22,177 nt of DNA from CBCXVS01 sp965178525 (GTDB taxonomy: Bacteria; Tectomicrobia; Entotheonellia; Entotheonellales; Entotheonellaceae). Location: positions 1 through 22,177 of the forward strand of contig CBCXVS010000108.1 in NCBI GenBank assembly GCA_965178525.1, written 5' to 3'. The notes under the pieces are model-generated. The model ran no database searches and was not told the origin of the DNA. It saw only the letters and a list, made by a program, of their open reading frames with translations. Of the stretch, positions 1 to 8,104 are shown one piece after another (position 1 is the first letter of the stretch; every line of letters begins with the position of its first letter). A program made the position numbers and the translations under genes.

Positions 1-428
1 AATGGACTTTTGAATTGGGCCAACCTGTTGATCTACTTAACCCTCCGCCTATTCTGCCAGGGGAACTTCGGGCTAGAGCACGAGAGCCCTAGACCTGGGC
101 GGCTAGGATAGCGTTAAGATAAAAGCGCTACGGACTTTGCGGAGGAGGCGACCCGAGTACACAACGCCTTGGGTAGGTCTAAATGCAGCCGAAAGAAGGT
201 ATCAGAACTGAGACGCATATGAACCAAGGGGTTACCGTTCCAAAGATGGGTTGGCGAGGCGCCAAGTTCACCCGGTCTTGTGCTGACGTAGAGGCATTCC
301 GCTGACATACCACGCGTTCCGTGCTCTCCACTTGAGACGTGGCGGCAGCTAGAGCAGACCACAGCCAGTACGTGCACGCGGCTCCCGGAACATCATGCCA
401 GGGCGAAAGCATGCACGCTGCTGTCGAC
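1..428. other. No recognisable gene
   Basis: I see no convincing gene here. Open frames exist on both strands, but their translations are low-complexity, Ser/Arg/Cys-rich shadows without a family motif or a good ribosome binding site. I found no tRNA-like arms, no strong hairpin followed by a T run and no repeat. The stretch lies downstream of the leftward solute-binding protein gene, so it may simply be 3' flanking sequence or the end of something outside the window. Confidence 0.5.
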
Positions 429-1130
429 TTAGTTCTCTTGCTCGCTCCGGATGAATGTATTGAGACTGTCGAGCAGCCCTGTCGAGGCGGTACGGACCGC
501 AAAGTGCAAGGTTTCAGGCGGGTCCATGACATGCAAGTCGGTCAAGACCAACTGCCGTTGCCCCTGTGTATCGACATATTTCTCGGCCAGATAGCCATTA
601 CTCACATCCCCCTCGCCAAAGGCGGCGATGTCGCCCTGTAGCAACTGTCGGACCACGTACTCCTGGGACGGGACGAGGCTAATCACCTCCGCGCCGCATG
701 GCTGGTAACGCTCCCATGCATCGATTTCAGCGGTTGATCCCGGCGTCACGACGATCTTTTTCTCAGCAAAATCCTCTGGTGTTTTGAGCAGCTCCGCGTC
801 AGTTTTGCGAATGAGGAGTGAGCGCTGCACGGTCATGTAAGCAATCGTCCAAGTCCCTCGCGCACCCAGGGCGCGCTCTTCAAGAGCTGCCATCCCGGCA
901 GCAGCAACGTCACATGCGTCCAGCCCGGGCATGTGCCAGAGATGAGGAAACGGTTTTTTGATGATCCGGACCTGCAAGTCCCAACGTTCGGCAAAACGCT
1001 TCAGGAGCGCGATATCCGTCCCCACCACTGTGCCCTGCTCCTCATGGGCAAAGGGCGCGAATTCGACATGTGTACAAATCGTCAAGGTATGCGGGACAAG
1101 CGTTTCAAATCCGGACAACGGTGCTGACAT
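429..1130 (-). CDS. Family 3 solute-binding protein (ABC-type, amino-acid-binding fold)
   Basis: This 233-residue protein resembles the periplasmic solute-binding proteins of polar amino acid ABC transporters (SBP_bac_3). It opens with the family's first strand (LTICTHVEFAPFA) and a GTDIALLKRFAERW-type helix. A mid-protein segment, KIVVTPGSTAEIDAWERY, resembles the hinge region, and a C-terminal block predicts the second lobe. I place the start at 1130 because GGAGG lies five bases before that ATG; the frame stays open upstream to 1199 but without better support. With this start there is no signal peptide or lipobox, which is odd for a binding protein, and no permease or ATPase gene is adjacent. 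It may be an orphan sensor or binding protein, or a gene that lost its export signal. The family call is fairly sure; the ligand is unknown. Confidence 0.75.
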   Translation of the reverse strand: MSAPLSGFETLVPHTLTICTHVEFAPFAHEEQGTVVGTDIALLKRFAERWDLQVRIIKKPFPHLWHMPGLDACDVAAAGMAALEERALGARGTWTIAYMTVQRSLLIRKTDAELLKTPEDFAEKKIVVTPGSTAEIDAWERYQPCGAEVISLVPSQEYVVRQLLQGDIAAFGEGDVSNGYLAEKYVDTQGQRQLVLTDLHVMDPPETLHFAVRTASTGLLDSLNTFIRSEQEN

Positions 1131-1913
1131 ATGTTCCTCCGCGGCAAGGGGTGAATGGCCGAGGCAGCATGCACACCGTCGTGACAAGCTGCCTCCCATG
1201 ATCCTGCTAGGTATGTCGTACGACCGACGACCTACCTGCTTCGGTGGACAAAAAAACCGCAGCCAAGAGGACCTCTAGATATATCAAATCTGAGGATGAA
1301 CGCCAAAGAAAGGATGATTCTATGTGCACAATCAACTATAATTGCAAAAGTGCTTGACATCATGAGAGTAAGGATACGCACCTTCGTACAAACTGTCTCT
1401 ATGAAACCCGATGACCTACAAACCACCCAAACCCGAGCGAAGGGGACACGCGCCTATCACCTTATGCTGCCATGTATGTTGGCCCTTGCCATGGCAACGA
1501 GCGCAAGACGGGTAGCCTTGGGCAGGCAGAATTGTTGCCCCGCCGGGTTTGATTGTACACCTATTTATAACTATATCTGTTATACTTTATACATTCGGCA
1601 GTTTCGTACTGCCGATGTTGATCGCTCGCAACCTCTGTCGGGAAGTCTCGACTGTCTTCCTGCTGGCCTCATATCTCGCCGTAGGAATCGGAGTGACCGG
1701 CGTTCTACGCGCTCCCAACTTCGACGATCTCCCGGTATACAGACCGTCGCGTAACTCAGTATCCTGTTGATCATCACATGGTCGCTTTGCAGTCCGCTCC
1801 ACCCCACCGTGGGCCCTCACGCAGCGATACATGCAGCTCGCCATATCCGGGATGCTCCCTGTAGAGATTGAGATAGCCGCGTCGAGGCGGCTCAAGACAA
1901 CAAGGATTATAGG
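1131..1913. other. Intergenic region of about 780 bp with an AT-rich island
   Basis: This stretch separates the leftward binding protein from the rightward M23 peptidase. It holds an AT-rich island at about 1551-1600 with an extended -10-like TG-N-TATACT at 1578-1586 and an isolated TTGACA at 1354-1359 that lacks a good partner. One open frame from a TTG at 1549 to 1770 encodes 73 residues with two hydrophobic stretches (roughly residues 3-25 and 33-52). It has no clear ribosome binding site and I cannot assign it a family, so I do not call it as a gene. Nothing else recognisable is visible. Confidence 0.5.
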
Positions 1914-3325
1914 ATGGAGATGCGCACAACCCGCCGACCCACGCGTCCCTCTGGTGCGAAGCGGCGGCTGCTGGCTGGCTTCCTATCCATAATCTTGTCC
2001 CTTGTAGAATGGAACGGAGGGCTTTTCCAGCCGGCTCAGCCCATCATGTCGGCCGGCCTCTCGCCGACTGTGCGACCTCCATCCCCCACCTCGGCGCCTG
2101 TCCCCGTACCGGAACGCCTTGCGCTCGCGCCACCGCCCCATGACGATATCGCACAACTGGCCGCATATGTCGTTGCCGCCGCGCCGTCACGGCGTGCCGC
2201 CTCTACTGTGATTGAACGCACCATCAAAAAGGGGGACACGGCCATCTCCATTTTCCGCTCAGTGGGCGTCGACGGCGCCCAGGCCATGCAGCTACATCGG
2301 GCGGTGCGTCCAGTCTACAACTTGAGCCACTTGCGCATCGGACAGAGCTATCGTATCGAGGTCTCACCTCAAGGACAGGTGAAATCATTCAACTACGTTA
2401 TCGATGGCCGGCGCCAGCTCGACGTCGTCCGCAGCAACCGCAAGTTCGTCGGACGCATTGTCTCGATCCCGTATGCACGCCGTCAACGGGTCGTCGCCGG
2501 TCGCATCCATAGTTCGATGTATGCTTCCCTTCGGGCCCAGGGCGAGCGGACACGACTGATCCATGATTTTGCCGAGATCTTTGCCTGGTCCATCGATTTT
2601 GCCACGGATCTCCGGAAGGGTGATACGTACCGGCTCCTCATTGAGGAGCGGGCACACAACGGCAATGCCCCCAAGACCACCGGATTTTGGCTGCAGAGCT
2701 GGTCAACCGAAAGCGCACCCTACGAACGGTGTACTACAACCATGATGACCTCAAGGGTTATTACCGTCCTGACGGACGTTCCATGAAGGGGATGTTCCTG
2801 CGTTCGCCCTTGCGTTACACTCGGATTTCCTCCCGTTTTTCCCGGCGCCGCTTCCATCCGATTCTGAAGCGCTGGCGGCCGCATCTGGGCGTCGACTACG
2901 CCGCCCCCAGGGGCACGCCCGTACGCAGCGTCGCGGACGGGACGGTGACCTGGGCCGGCCGTAAAGGCGGCGGTGGCAAGACGATCACCATATGGCACAA
3001 CCGTATCTATATGACGTATTATCTCCACCTGTCGCGCTATGCCCGAGGCATTCGCAAAGGCATGCGGGTCCGGCAAGGCCAGATCATCGGCTATGTCGGC
3101 TCCACCGGGCTGTCCACCGGCCCACATCTCGATTTTCGGCTCAGAAAAAATGGTACGTTCATTAATCCCCTACGCAACAAAATTATGGAAGGCCCGCCCG
3201 TGCCCAAGAAAGCCATGTCGGCCTTTCGGACCTATGCCAAGCGTTTGCTGACCAAGCTGGAGCAAGTGCAGCTCGCTATGCAGCGGGAAGCCTCGGGAAA
3301 AACCAACGCCAAAGCCGAAGACTAG
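1914..3325 (+). pseudogene. M23 family metallopeptidase (LytM-type murein endopeptidase), split by a one-base frameshift
   Basis: Two overlapping frames together encode one envelope peptidoglycan endopeptidase. The first part, from ATG 1914 (AAGGA seven bases upstream), has a basic N-terminus and a membrane anchor at about residues 19-38. A proline-rich linker follows, then an OapA/LysM-like region (KKGDTAISIFRSVGV, LRIGQSYRIEV). The second part continues in the -1 frame as RILAAELVN and runs through the catalytic domain: HLGVDYAAPRGTPV (zinc ligands His/Asp), GQIIGYVGSTG and GPHLDFRL. The shift falls at about 2668-2680, where CCCCC sits at 2668-2672. Adding one C gives a continuous protein of about 470 residues, normal for the family. 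The usual HxH zinc motif reads HLD. The break is either a real mutation or a homopolymer sequencing error. No neighbour suggests an operon. Confidence 0.85.
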
Positions 3326-3430
3326 CCGATGAGCTTCGAGCATGGTAGTCTCATGTGTACAGAAACGTATCGCGGACTTCATGCGCCAAGGGCTCCGTAG
3401 TGTATGATGCCGTAGTAAGCGAGGTGATGC

Positions 3431-4696
3431 ATGTACCGATGGTGGCAGACGGCAATTTTCGTCGCGTTCCTCTTGGGTCTGGGCGGACTCGTCTGGGATG
3501 GTCTCAACGCGGTGTTGACCCTCCTAGCCGAATCGGCACCGTATTTGCTCATCGGCTTCGTGCTGGCTGGTATGATCAAAGTGGTGGTGCCGGAGCATCG
3601 CGTCTATCGCTACCTTGGCGGTGATCACTTGACCTCCGTTGCGCTCGCGTCACTTCTCGGTATCCCCATTCCGCTCTGTTCGTGTTCGGTACTTCCCGTC
3701 GCCCTGTCTCTGCGCCAAAGCGGCGCCAGTAAGGGCGCCACCACGTCATTTTTGATCTCGACACCTGAAACGGGTCTGGATTCGATCGGGATCACCTACG
3801 CCCTACTCGATCCGGTCATGACGATTGCCCGGCCGGTGTCCGCGTTCGTCACGGCCTTGATTACAGGCTCCCTGGTCAACGTCATCGTGCGCCAGGGCTG
3901 GGATAGCACACCGGACAACACCTCTTTCGACGGCCTCCACGATGCCTGCCATGAGCACGACCATGACACCATCACCCTACCCACGGAGGCCGCCAAACGG
4001 CGTCCACAAGACCTGGGGCGCGACGCACTCGCCTTTGCCTTTGGCCCGCTCATGGATGATTTGACACCGTGGCTCATCATTGGGTTTCTCGTGTCCGGCG
4101 CTCTTGTCTTCATGGTGCCCGATGGCTTTTTCGGTGCGGTCGTTCCAGCGGGTTGGGCCTCTTTTCTACTCATGTTGGTGCTGGGCACACCTGTTTATAT
4201 TTGTGCCGCAGCGGCGACGCCCGTGGCGGTGACGCTGATCGCCAAAGGGCTCGATCCCGGCGCGGCGTTGGTCTTGCTCCTCGTTGGGCCAGCAACCAAC
4301 GCCACCACCATGTTGGTCATCGCCCGCATGCTGGGCAAGCGCATCGTCGCGCTCCATCTCTTGGGCGTGACCGTCTGCGCCGTACTCCTGGGCGCGGCCC
4401 TCAACGTTGTCTACAATTTGCTGCAGATCGATCTGTCGGTCCTGGTCGCAGATGTGGTGCACAGCAGCTTCACCCCGCTCACCATCATGGCTACCGTACT
4501 TCTGCTCGCGGTGCTGGTCCGCAGCGCTATACGCATTCGCCTCCTCTCCCAATGGGGCGCACAATTGCGCCGCCTGTGTCGCCCGCTGTCCATCAACCCG
4601 CTTTCAACGACCAGCAGGCTGACGGCTCTAGCTGTGGTTCTTCTCATTTATCTGTTGACCGCGTTTTCCGCCATCGGTCCGGTAGAAACCGGCTGA
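3431..4696 (+). CDS. SO_0444/DUF318-family heavy-metal efflux permease with an HflK-like C-terminal tail
   Basis: This is a polytopic inner-membrane permease of the DUF318/ArsP group, closest in appearance to the SO_0444-type Cu/Zn exporters. It carries the conserved PIPLCSCSVLPVA motif (Cys83, Cys85), followed by KGATTSFLISTPETG. A cytosolic loop is rich in His and acid residues (HDACHEHDHD, from residue 170) and is a likely metal-binding site. The pseudo-repeat half has GTPVYICAAAATPVA. The start at 3431 has GAGG six bases upstream. About the last 30 residues do not look like permease. They form a transmembrane helix followed by AIGPVETG, which resembles the N-terminus of HflK, and translation in the same frame after the TGA at 4694-4696 continues as VVRFGRAV. 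The gene may therefore once have been a permease-HflK fusion. Metal specificity is inferred from the family only. Confidence 0.85.
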   Translation: MYRWWQTAIFVAFLLGLGGLVWDGLNAVLTLLAESAPYLLIGFVLAGMIKVVVPEHRVYRYLGGDHLTSVALASLLGIPIPLCSCSVLPVALSLRQSGASKGATTSFLISTPETGLDSIGITYALLDPVMTIARPVSAFVTALITGSLVNVIVRQGWDSTPDNTSFDGLHDACHEHDHDTITLPTEAAKRRPQDLGRDALAFAFGPLMDDLTPWLIIGFLVSGALVFMVPDGFFGAVVPAGWASFLLMLVLGTPVYICAAAATPVAVTLIAKGLDPGAALVLLLVGPATNATTMLVIARMLGKRIVALHLLGVTVCAVLLGAALNVVYNLLQIDLSVLVADVVHSSFTPLTIMATVLLLAVLVRSAIRIRLLSQWGAQLRRLCRPLSINPLSTTSRLTALAVVLLIYLLTAFSAIGPVETG

Positions 4697-5000
4697 GTGG
4701 TGCGCTTTGGGCGCGCTGTGCGCACACGGCCGGCCGGGATGCACGTTACCCTGCCTTACCCGGTGGAAAGGATGCAAAATATGCGCAAGACCGAAGTGCG
4801 CACACTCCAGGTGGGCTTTCCCAGAACCGATCGTTCCCGGGCGTTGGCGCCGGATGATCGCCAGTGGTTGACAGGTGATACGAAAGATTTCCCGGCAACA
4901 TCTATGGCTCGAAACGATCGAAAATGTCTTATCGCAAGCCAAGGTAATCGTCTATCCCACCGAGCAGGACGCGGATTTCACCCTGACGCAAGTGGAGTGA
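4697..5000 (+). pseudogene. Remnant of HflK-like SPFH protein (N- and C-terminal pieces, middle deleted)
   Basis: HflK is a membrane SPFH/band-7 protein that with HflC modulates the FtsH protease. Directly after the TGA that ends the permease frame, the same frame reads VVRFGRAV, then PAGMHVTLPYPVERM, TEVRTLQVGF and WLTGDT, which is the family's N-terminal signature in correct order. From about 4881 the match jumps to another frame (codons beginning at 4893) and reads LWLETIENVLSQAKVIVYP, then ends at TGA 4998-5000. This matches the HflK C-terminus (RLYLET-EEVL-KVIVDP type). The central SPFH region of roughly 200 residues is missing, so a deletion near 4876-4884 joined the two ends out of frame. 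No product can be functional. The order permease then HflK suggests the two worked together before decay. Confidence 0.75.
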
Positions 5001-5039
5001 AAAACGGCAGGCAGAGCCACACTGAGGCAGCGCCCGATG

Positions 5040-5945
5040 TCACCCCTGAAGCTCGTCGTCCAGAGTCGCCTGGAAATCGGTTAGTTGCGAGTTCTGAATC
5101 GCCGCGGCTAAAAGCCTCTCTAGCTGCGCCTCATCGGTGAGCGTCTCGAAGGCTCGCTCCATCTGCTGCAACACCGTCTCAGATAGGGTGAAGCGCAAAG
5201 CTAAAACCCGCATGATATGACGGCGGCTCGCCGTGAGTGAGCCCTCAGCCCGTCCTTCTTCCCGTCCTTCTTCCCGTCCTTCTTCTCGAATCCGGCGCAG
5301 GTACGGGGTATCTAACAAAAGTGCATCGTCTTCGAGTAGTTGTTCCACCATCTTTACCATGTCCTCTTCCGGGATGAGTGCCAGCAAGGCTGTCACGAGG
5401 CGGCCCCGCATCTCGATGTCGGGCACGCTCCGGAGACGCGCGACGACAGTTGGGAGGACCACCTCTGGCTGTGTCATATGCGTTTGTCCGACGAGCGCAA
5501 GGAGAGCCGGCTGATCGAGGGCGAGGAGATCCTCTGCCGGCATCTGCCACAATCGGATGACCTCATACTGCCACCTCAGCACCGGAGTAGCAGCGGGACC
5601 GTTGACGTGATGCTGGCCACTGTCGTCCCTCCCCGCGCCCCGGCCAACGTAAAAAACGACACTGCATAAGTCCAAACGATGGCTGGTCGCCAGACGTGCC
5701 ATGTATTCCAGCATGCGCCATTCCATAGGCCGGGGGCTCCGACGGCCCTGGAATTCCAGATGCAACACCAGCTCGCGCCCATCGGCGAGCGTCACGTGAA
5801 ATACCTCGTCCGCCGCCATCATGTCAGCTGGCAGTTCCACGTTGAGAGGACGCGCTGTTCGCACGTTCGTACGGAGCAGCCAGGTCGCGAAATCCACGAT
5901 GAAAGTGCTTACCAGCTGTTTGAGTGGGCTATCGGTTGGCGCCAT
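5040..5945 (-). CDS. Rpn/DUF4351-type PD-(D/E)XK nuclease-like protein
   Basis: This 301-residue protein belongs to the widespread Rpn-like (recombination-promoting nuclease, transposase_31-related) family with a PD-(D/E)XK fold. The probable catalytic strand reads ELVLHLEFQ (an E-x-Q form), preceded by an acidic residue in MAADEVFHVTLADG. The C-terminal part carries the family's typical Arg/Glu/Gly linker, REEG repeated three times and then RAEG, followed by a helical region. The linker is encoded by a perfect 12-base tandem repeat. The start at 5945 has AGAGGA about eight bases upstream. Members are often multicopy, poorly conserved and mobile-element associated. Its cellular role is not established, and neighbouring genes give no further hint. 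It starts back-to-back with the GlcG-like gene. Confidence 0.8.
   Translation of the reverse strand: MAPTDSPLKQLVSTFIVDFATWLLRTNVRTARPLNVELPADMMAADEVFHVTLADGRELVLHLEFQGRRSPRPMEWRMLEYMARLATSHRLDLCSVVFYVGRGAGRDDSGQHHVNGPAATPVLRWQYEVIRLWQMPAEDLLALDQPALLALVGQTHMTQPEVVLPTVVARLRSVPDIEMRGRLVTALLALIPEEDMVKMVEQLLEDDALLLDTPYLRRIREEGREEGREEGRAEGSLTASRRHIMRVLALRFTLSETVLQQMERAFETLTDEAQLERLLAAAIQNSQLTDFQATLDDELQG
5249..5284. repeat. 12-bp tandem repeat, three perfect copies
   Basis: CCCGTCCTTCTT occurs three times in succession at 5249-5260, 5261-5272 and 5273-5284. Because the unit is 12 bases it keeps the frame and encodes an Arg-Glu-Glu-Gly repeat in the linker of the leftward Rpn-type gene. Such repeats are prone to copy-number change by slippage, which would alter linker length without breaking the gene. 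Confidence 0.9.
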
Positions 5946-6155
5946 AGGTATGATCCTCTCATCAGAGAGCAGTCGATGTTTTCTAGTGTAACGCGAACGG
6001 GAATCACTTTCCAGACGAGGCGTTCGACTTCCGAGTCAGGAACGCATGCGTATGGGTGACACACGATAGTTGCGCTTGTGAGCCAGGGCCGTGGGAGCTA
6101 AAATGGATGAACATTGTGTCAGATGGTACGACATTTCGTGGTTGGAGGGGAGCCC

Positions 6156-6575
6156 ATGTACGACAAACCGATGCTCAGTTTAGATCAGACTCGTAAGGCG
6201 ATGGATGCCATGTTGGGGCAAGCGACCAAGGAACCGGACCGCCCCTTGGCCATTGCGATCGTGGATGACCAGGGCAGCCTGCTTAGCTACGCTCGCATGG
6301 ACCACTGTCGGGTCATCCCGCAACGCATGGCAATCCGCAAAGCATACACCTGTGCGGTGACGGGTCAAGATTCCAACGCCTATGCCGACCGCCTGAAGAG
6401 CCAGGGCCGTAGCGTAGCTGAGATGGGCGATCCGCAGTTGGCGGCGGTGCAAGGGGGCGTGGTGGTGCTAGACTCGGCGACGGGCGCCATTCTGGGCGGT
6501 ATTGGCGTCAGCGGTCTCGCAGCGGAGGAAGATGAAGACCTGGCTCGAGTGGGCTTGCAAGCGCTTGGGCTCTAA
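6156..6575 (+). CDS. GlcG/HbpS-like protein (DUF336 family)
   Basis: This is a 139-residue member of the GlcG/HbpS-like family (PF03928). The name-giving members bind or degrade heme, but many homologues have unknown roles. The protein shows the typical start (LSLDQTRKAMDAML), the central PLAIAIVDDQGSLLSYARMD strand pair, an AIRKAYTCAV helix and the hallmark GGIGVSGLAAEEDEDLA near the end. I chose ATG 6156 because GGAGGGG lies a few bases upstream; an in-frame TTG at 6114 would add 14 residues of poor character. The ends of this gene and of the leftward RND fragment overlap by four bases (6572-6575). No operon partner explains its substrate. The family assignment is firm, the function open. 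Confidence 0.88.
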   Translation: MYDKPMLSLDQTRKAMDAMLGQATKEPDRPLAIAIVDDQGSLLSYARMDHCRVIPQRMAIRKAYTCAVTGQDSNAYADRLKSQGRSVAEMGDPQLAAVQGGVVVLDSATGAILGGIGVSGLAAEEDEDLARVGLQALGL

Positions 6576-7189
6576 GTGCTGCGCATGTCGTGGAGAAAGA
6601 AATAGAGAACCAGCATGGCCAGCAACCCGCCGAGCCAGACCGTTTTCAACACTTCCCGGACGGCGTCGCGGATAAATGCGGATTGATCGCTGATGACCTG
6701 TAAATGGACATTCTGGGGTAGGGTATGCAATAAGGCTTGCAAGGTCCGGACCCGCTGCCGAACCTGTTCGGCCACCCGCACGGTATTACTATCGATCTTC
6801 TTGAATAGCGCCAACTCGATGATTTCCTTGCCATCGAGCCGCGCGATAACGTGTCGGTCTTTCCGGCCCTGGCGCACCTCTGCAACATCCCGCAACGCAA
6901 TGGACGTCCCGTTACGGCGACCGACCGTCATGGCGCCGATATCGGCGACCGAGGTAAACGCATTCAGGGTTCGTACCAGATACCGGGCATCACCATCATG
7001 GATGTCGCCGCCGGCCAGATCGACATTCTCCTGCCGCAGGCGTTCCACCACCTGTGGCAGGGCCAGCCCCAGGCGCGCCAGACGGGCTTCATCCACCGCT
7101 GGCTGTTCGGTACGGAGACGGCTAGCCAGTTTTTCCGACAGAAACGTGCGGGCCAGCAAGCGCTTGGTGGTGCCCAATGTCAGGGCCAT
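6572..7189 (-). pseudogene. Internal fragment of an RND efflux pump permease (AcrB/CusA superfamily)
   Basis: The 205-residue frame matches only an inner segment of RND transporters, which normally exceed 1000 residues. It shows RLARLGLALPQVVERLRQEN and VDLAGGDIHDG of the porter domain, followed by YLVRTLNAF and SIALRDVAEVRQG. Next comes LDGKEIIELALFKKIDSNTV, and then VISDQSAFIRDAVREVL leading into a transmembrane segment (VWLGGLLAMLVLYFFL) and HDMRST, where it stops. The N-terminal helix and first porter region and everything after the second membrane helix are absent, so it cannot make a pump. No membrane fusion protein or outer membrane channel is nearby. The upstream end lies close to a copy of a short GGACTGA-type repeat (7214-7220 region), a possible rearrangement point. 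It is most likely a deletion remnant. Confidence 0.82.
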
Positions 7190-7267
7190 ACAACATGCCT
7201 TCTCAATTCGTCCTCAGTCCTCAATTGACTCATAGACGCAGATTTTTTATGCTGCCCGTGAGAATTC

Positions 7268-8104
7268 ATGACACGTTCGAGCGATGCCTCGCTACCAACC
7301 GAGAAGAGCATGACAACAACTCCGATGTCGCACACGTGGGTGACATGTCGCGTCCCTCGCCCACATGCCCAACTGCGCCTGTTCTGCTTTCCCTATGCCG
7401 GGGGCGGAAGCGTTACGTATTACCATTGGCCACGAAAATTGCCGGACGCCATCGAAGTCTATGCGGTCAAACTCCCCGGCCGTGAAAACCGCTTCACCGA
7501 ATCGCCGTTTACCCGTCTCGAACCACTCGTGCGGACCCTCGCGGACGCCCTCCTGCCCTATCTGGACAGACCGTTTGCCTTCTTTGGCCATAGTCTAGGC
7601 GGACTTCTCAGCTTTGAACTCACGCACGCACTGCGGCGGCAGCATCGTCTCACCCCCGTGCATCTGTGCGTGTCCGCGAGCCGAGCCCCACACCTCTGCC
7701 GATCCGGTACACCGAAACATGATCTTCCCACCCCCGACTTCATCCGCTACTTGCGCCGAATCAATGGTACCCCGGAAAAAATCCTGAACAACAACACGGT
7801 GATGCAGCTTCTGCTCCCAACATTGCGCGCTGATTTTGCCCTGGCCGAGACCTATCATTATAGCCCCAAAGAACCCCTCAGTTGCCCGATCACTGTCTTT
7901 GCCGGTTTGCAGGACACCATCGTGAGCCATGAAGCCCTGCGTGCCTGGCAGCAACATACACGCAACACCTTTACGTTACATACCTTCCCCGGCTCACATT
8001 TTTTTCTCCAGACGGCCCGCACCGAGTTGCTCACAGCATTAACGCAGACGCTCACACCGCAGACATCCCACATGAAGCGTCCCGATGGTCCCTGCGGGCG
8101 CTAG
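7268..8104 (+). CDS. Type II thioesterase (GrsT/TesA-like, alpha/beta hydrolase)
   Basis: The protein (278 residues from the first ATG) is a stand-alone thioesterase of the kind that clears mis-primed or stalled acyl groups from carrier proteins of non-ribosomal peptide or polyketide synthases. It has the entry motif LRLFCFPYAGGG, the nucleophile elbow GHSLGG with Ser109, the acid in GLQDTIVS (Asp216) and the base in FPGSHFFL (His244). The triad is therefore complete. Family members usually start only about ten residues before the first motif, so ATG 7310 or 7325 are plausible alternatives; none has a strong ribosome binding site. No synthetase, carrier protein or phosphopantetheinyl transferase could be recognised in the window, so this copy is an orphan here. 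It may act in trans on a cluster elsewhere. Confidence 0.87.
   Translation: MTRSSDASLPTEKSMTTTPMSHTWVTCRVPRPHAQLRLFCFPYAGGGSVTYYHWPRKLPDAIEVYAVKLPGRENRFTESPFTRLEPLVRTLADALLPYLDRPFAFFGHSLGGLLSFELTHALRRQHRLTPVHLCVSASRAPHLCRSGTPKHDLPTPDFIRYLRRINGTPEKILNNNTVMQLLLPTLRADFALAETYHYSPKEPLSCPITVFAGLQDTIVSHEALRAWQQHTRNTFTLHTFPGSHFFLQTARTELLTALTQTLTPQTSHMKRPDGPCGR

Noticed and set aside
1354..1382. Consensus -35 TTGACA as a promoter
   Set aside because: No acceptable -10 at 15-19 bases downstream.
1296..1754. 152-residue rightward frame in the long gap
   Set aside because: Low-quality Arg/Ser/Cys-rich translation, no ribosome binding site and no recognisable domain.
4694..4720. Second possible selenocysteine codon: in-frame TGA between the permease and HflK-like segment
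   Set aside because: In HflK the matching position is a hydrophobic residue, not Cys. The only nearby hairpin (GTGCGC with GCGCAC) puts its loop about 9 bases from the TGA, too close for a SECIS, and the downstream HflK is clearly degraded. A nonsense mutation or gene boundary is more likely.
4697..5140. 147-residue rightward frame as an intact protein
   Set aside because: Only its first part (to about 4882) has family similarity (HflK); the rest is out of frame with the HflK tail and then antisense to the Rpn gene.
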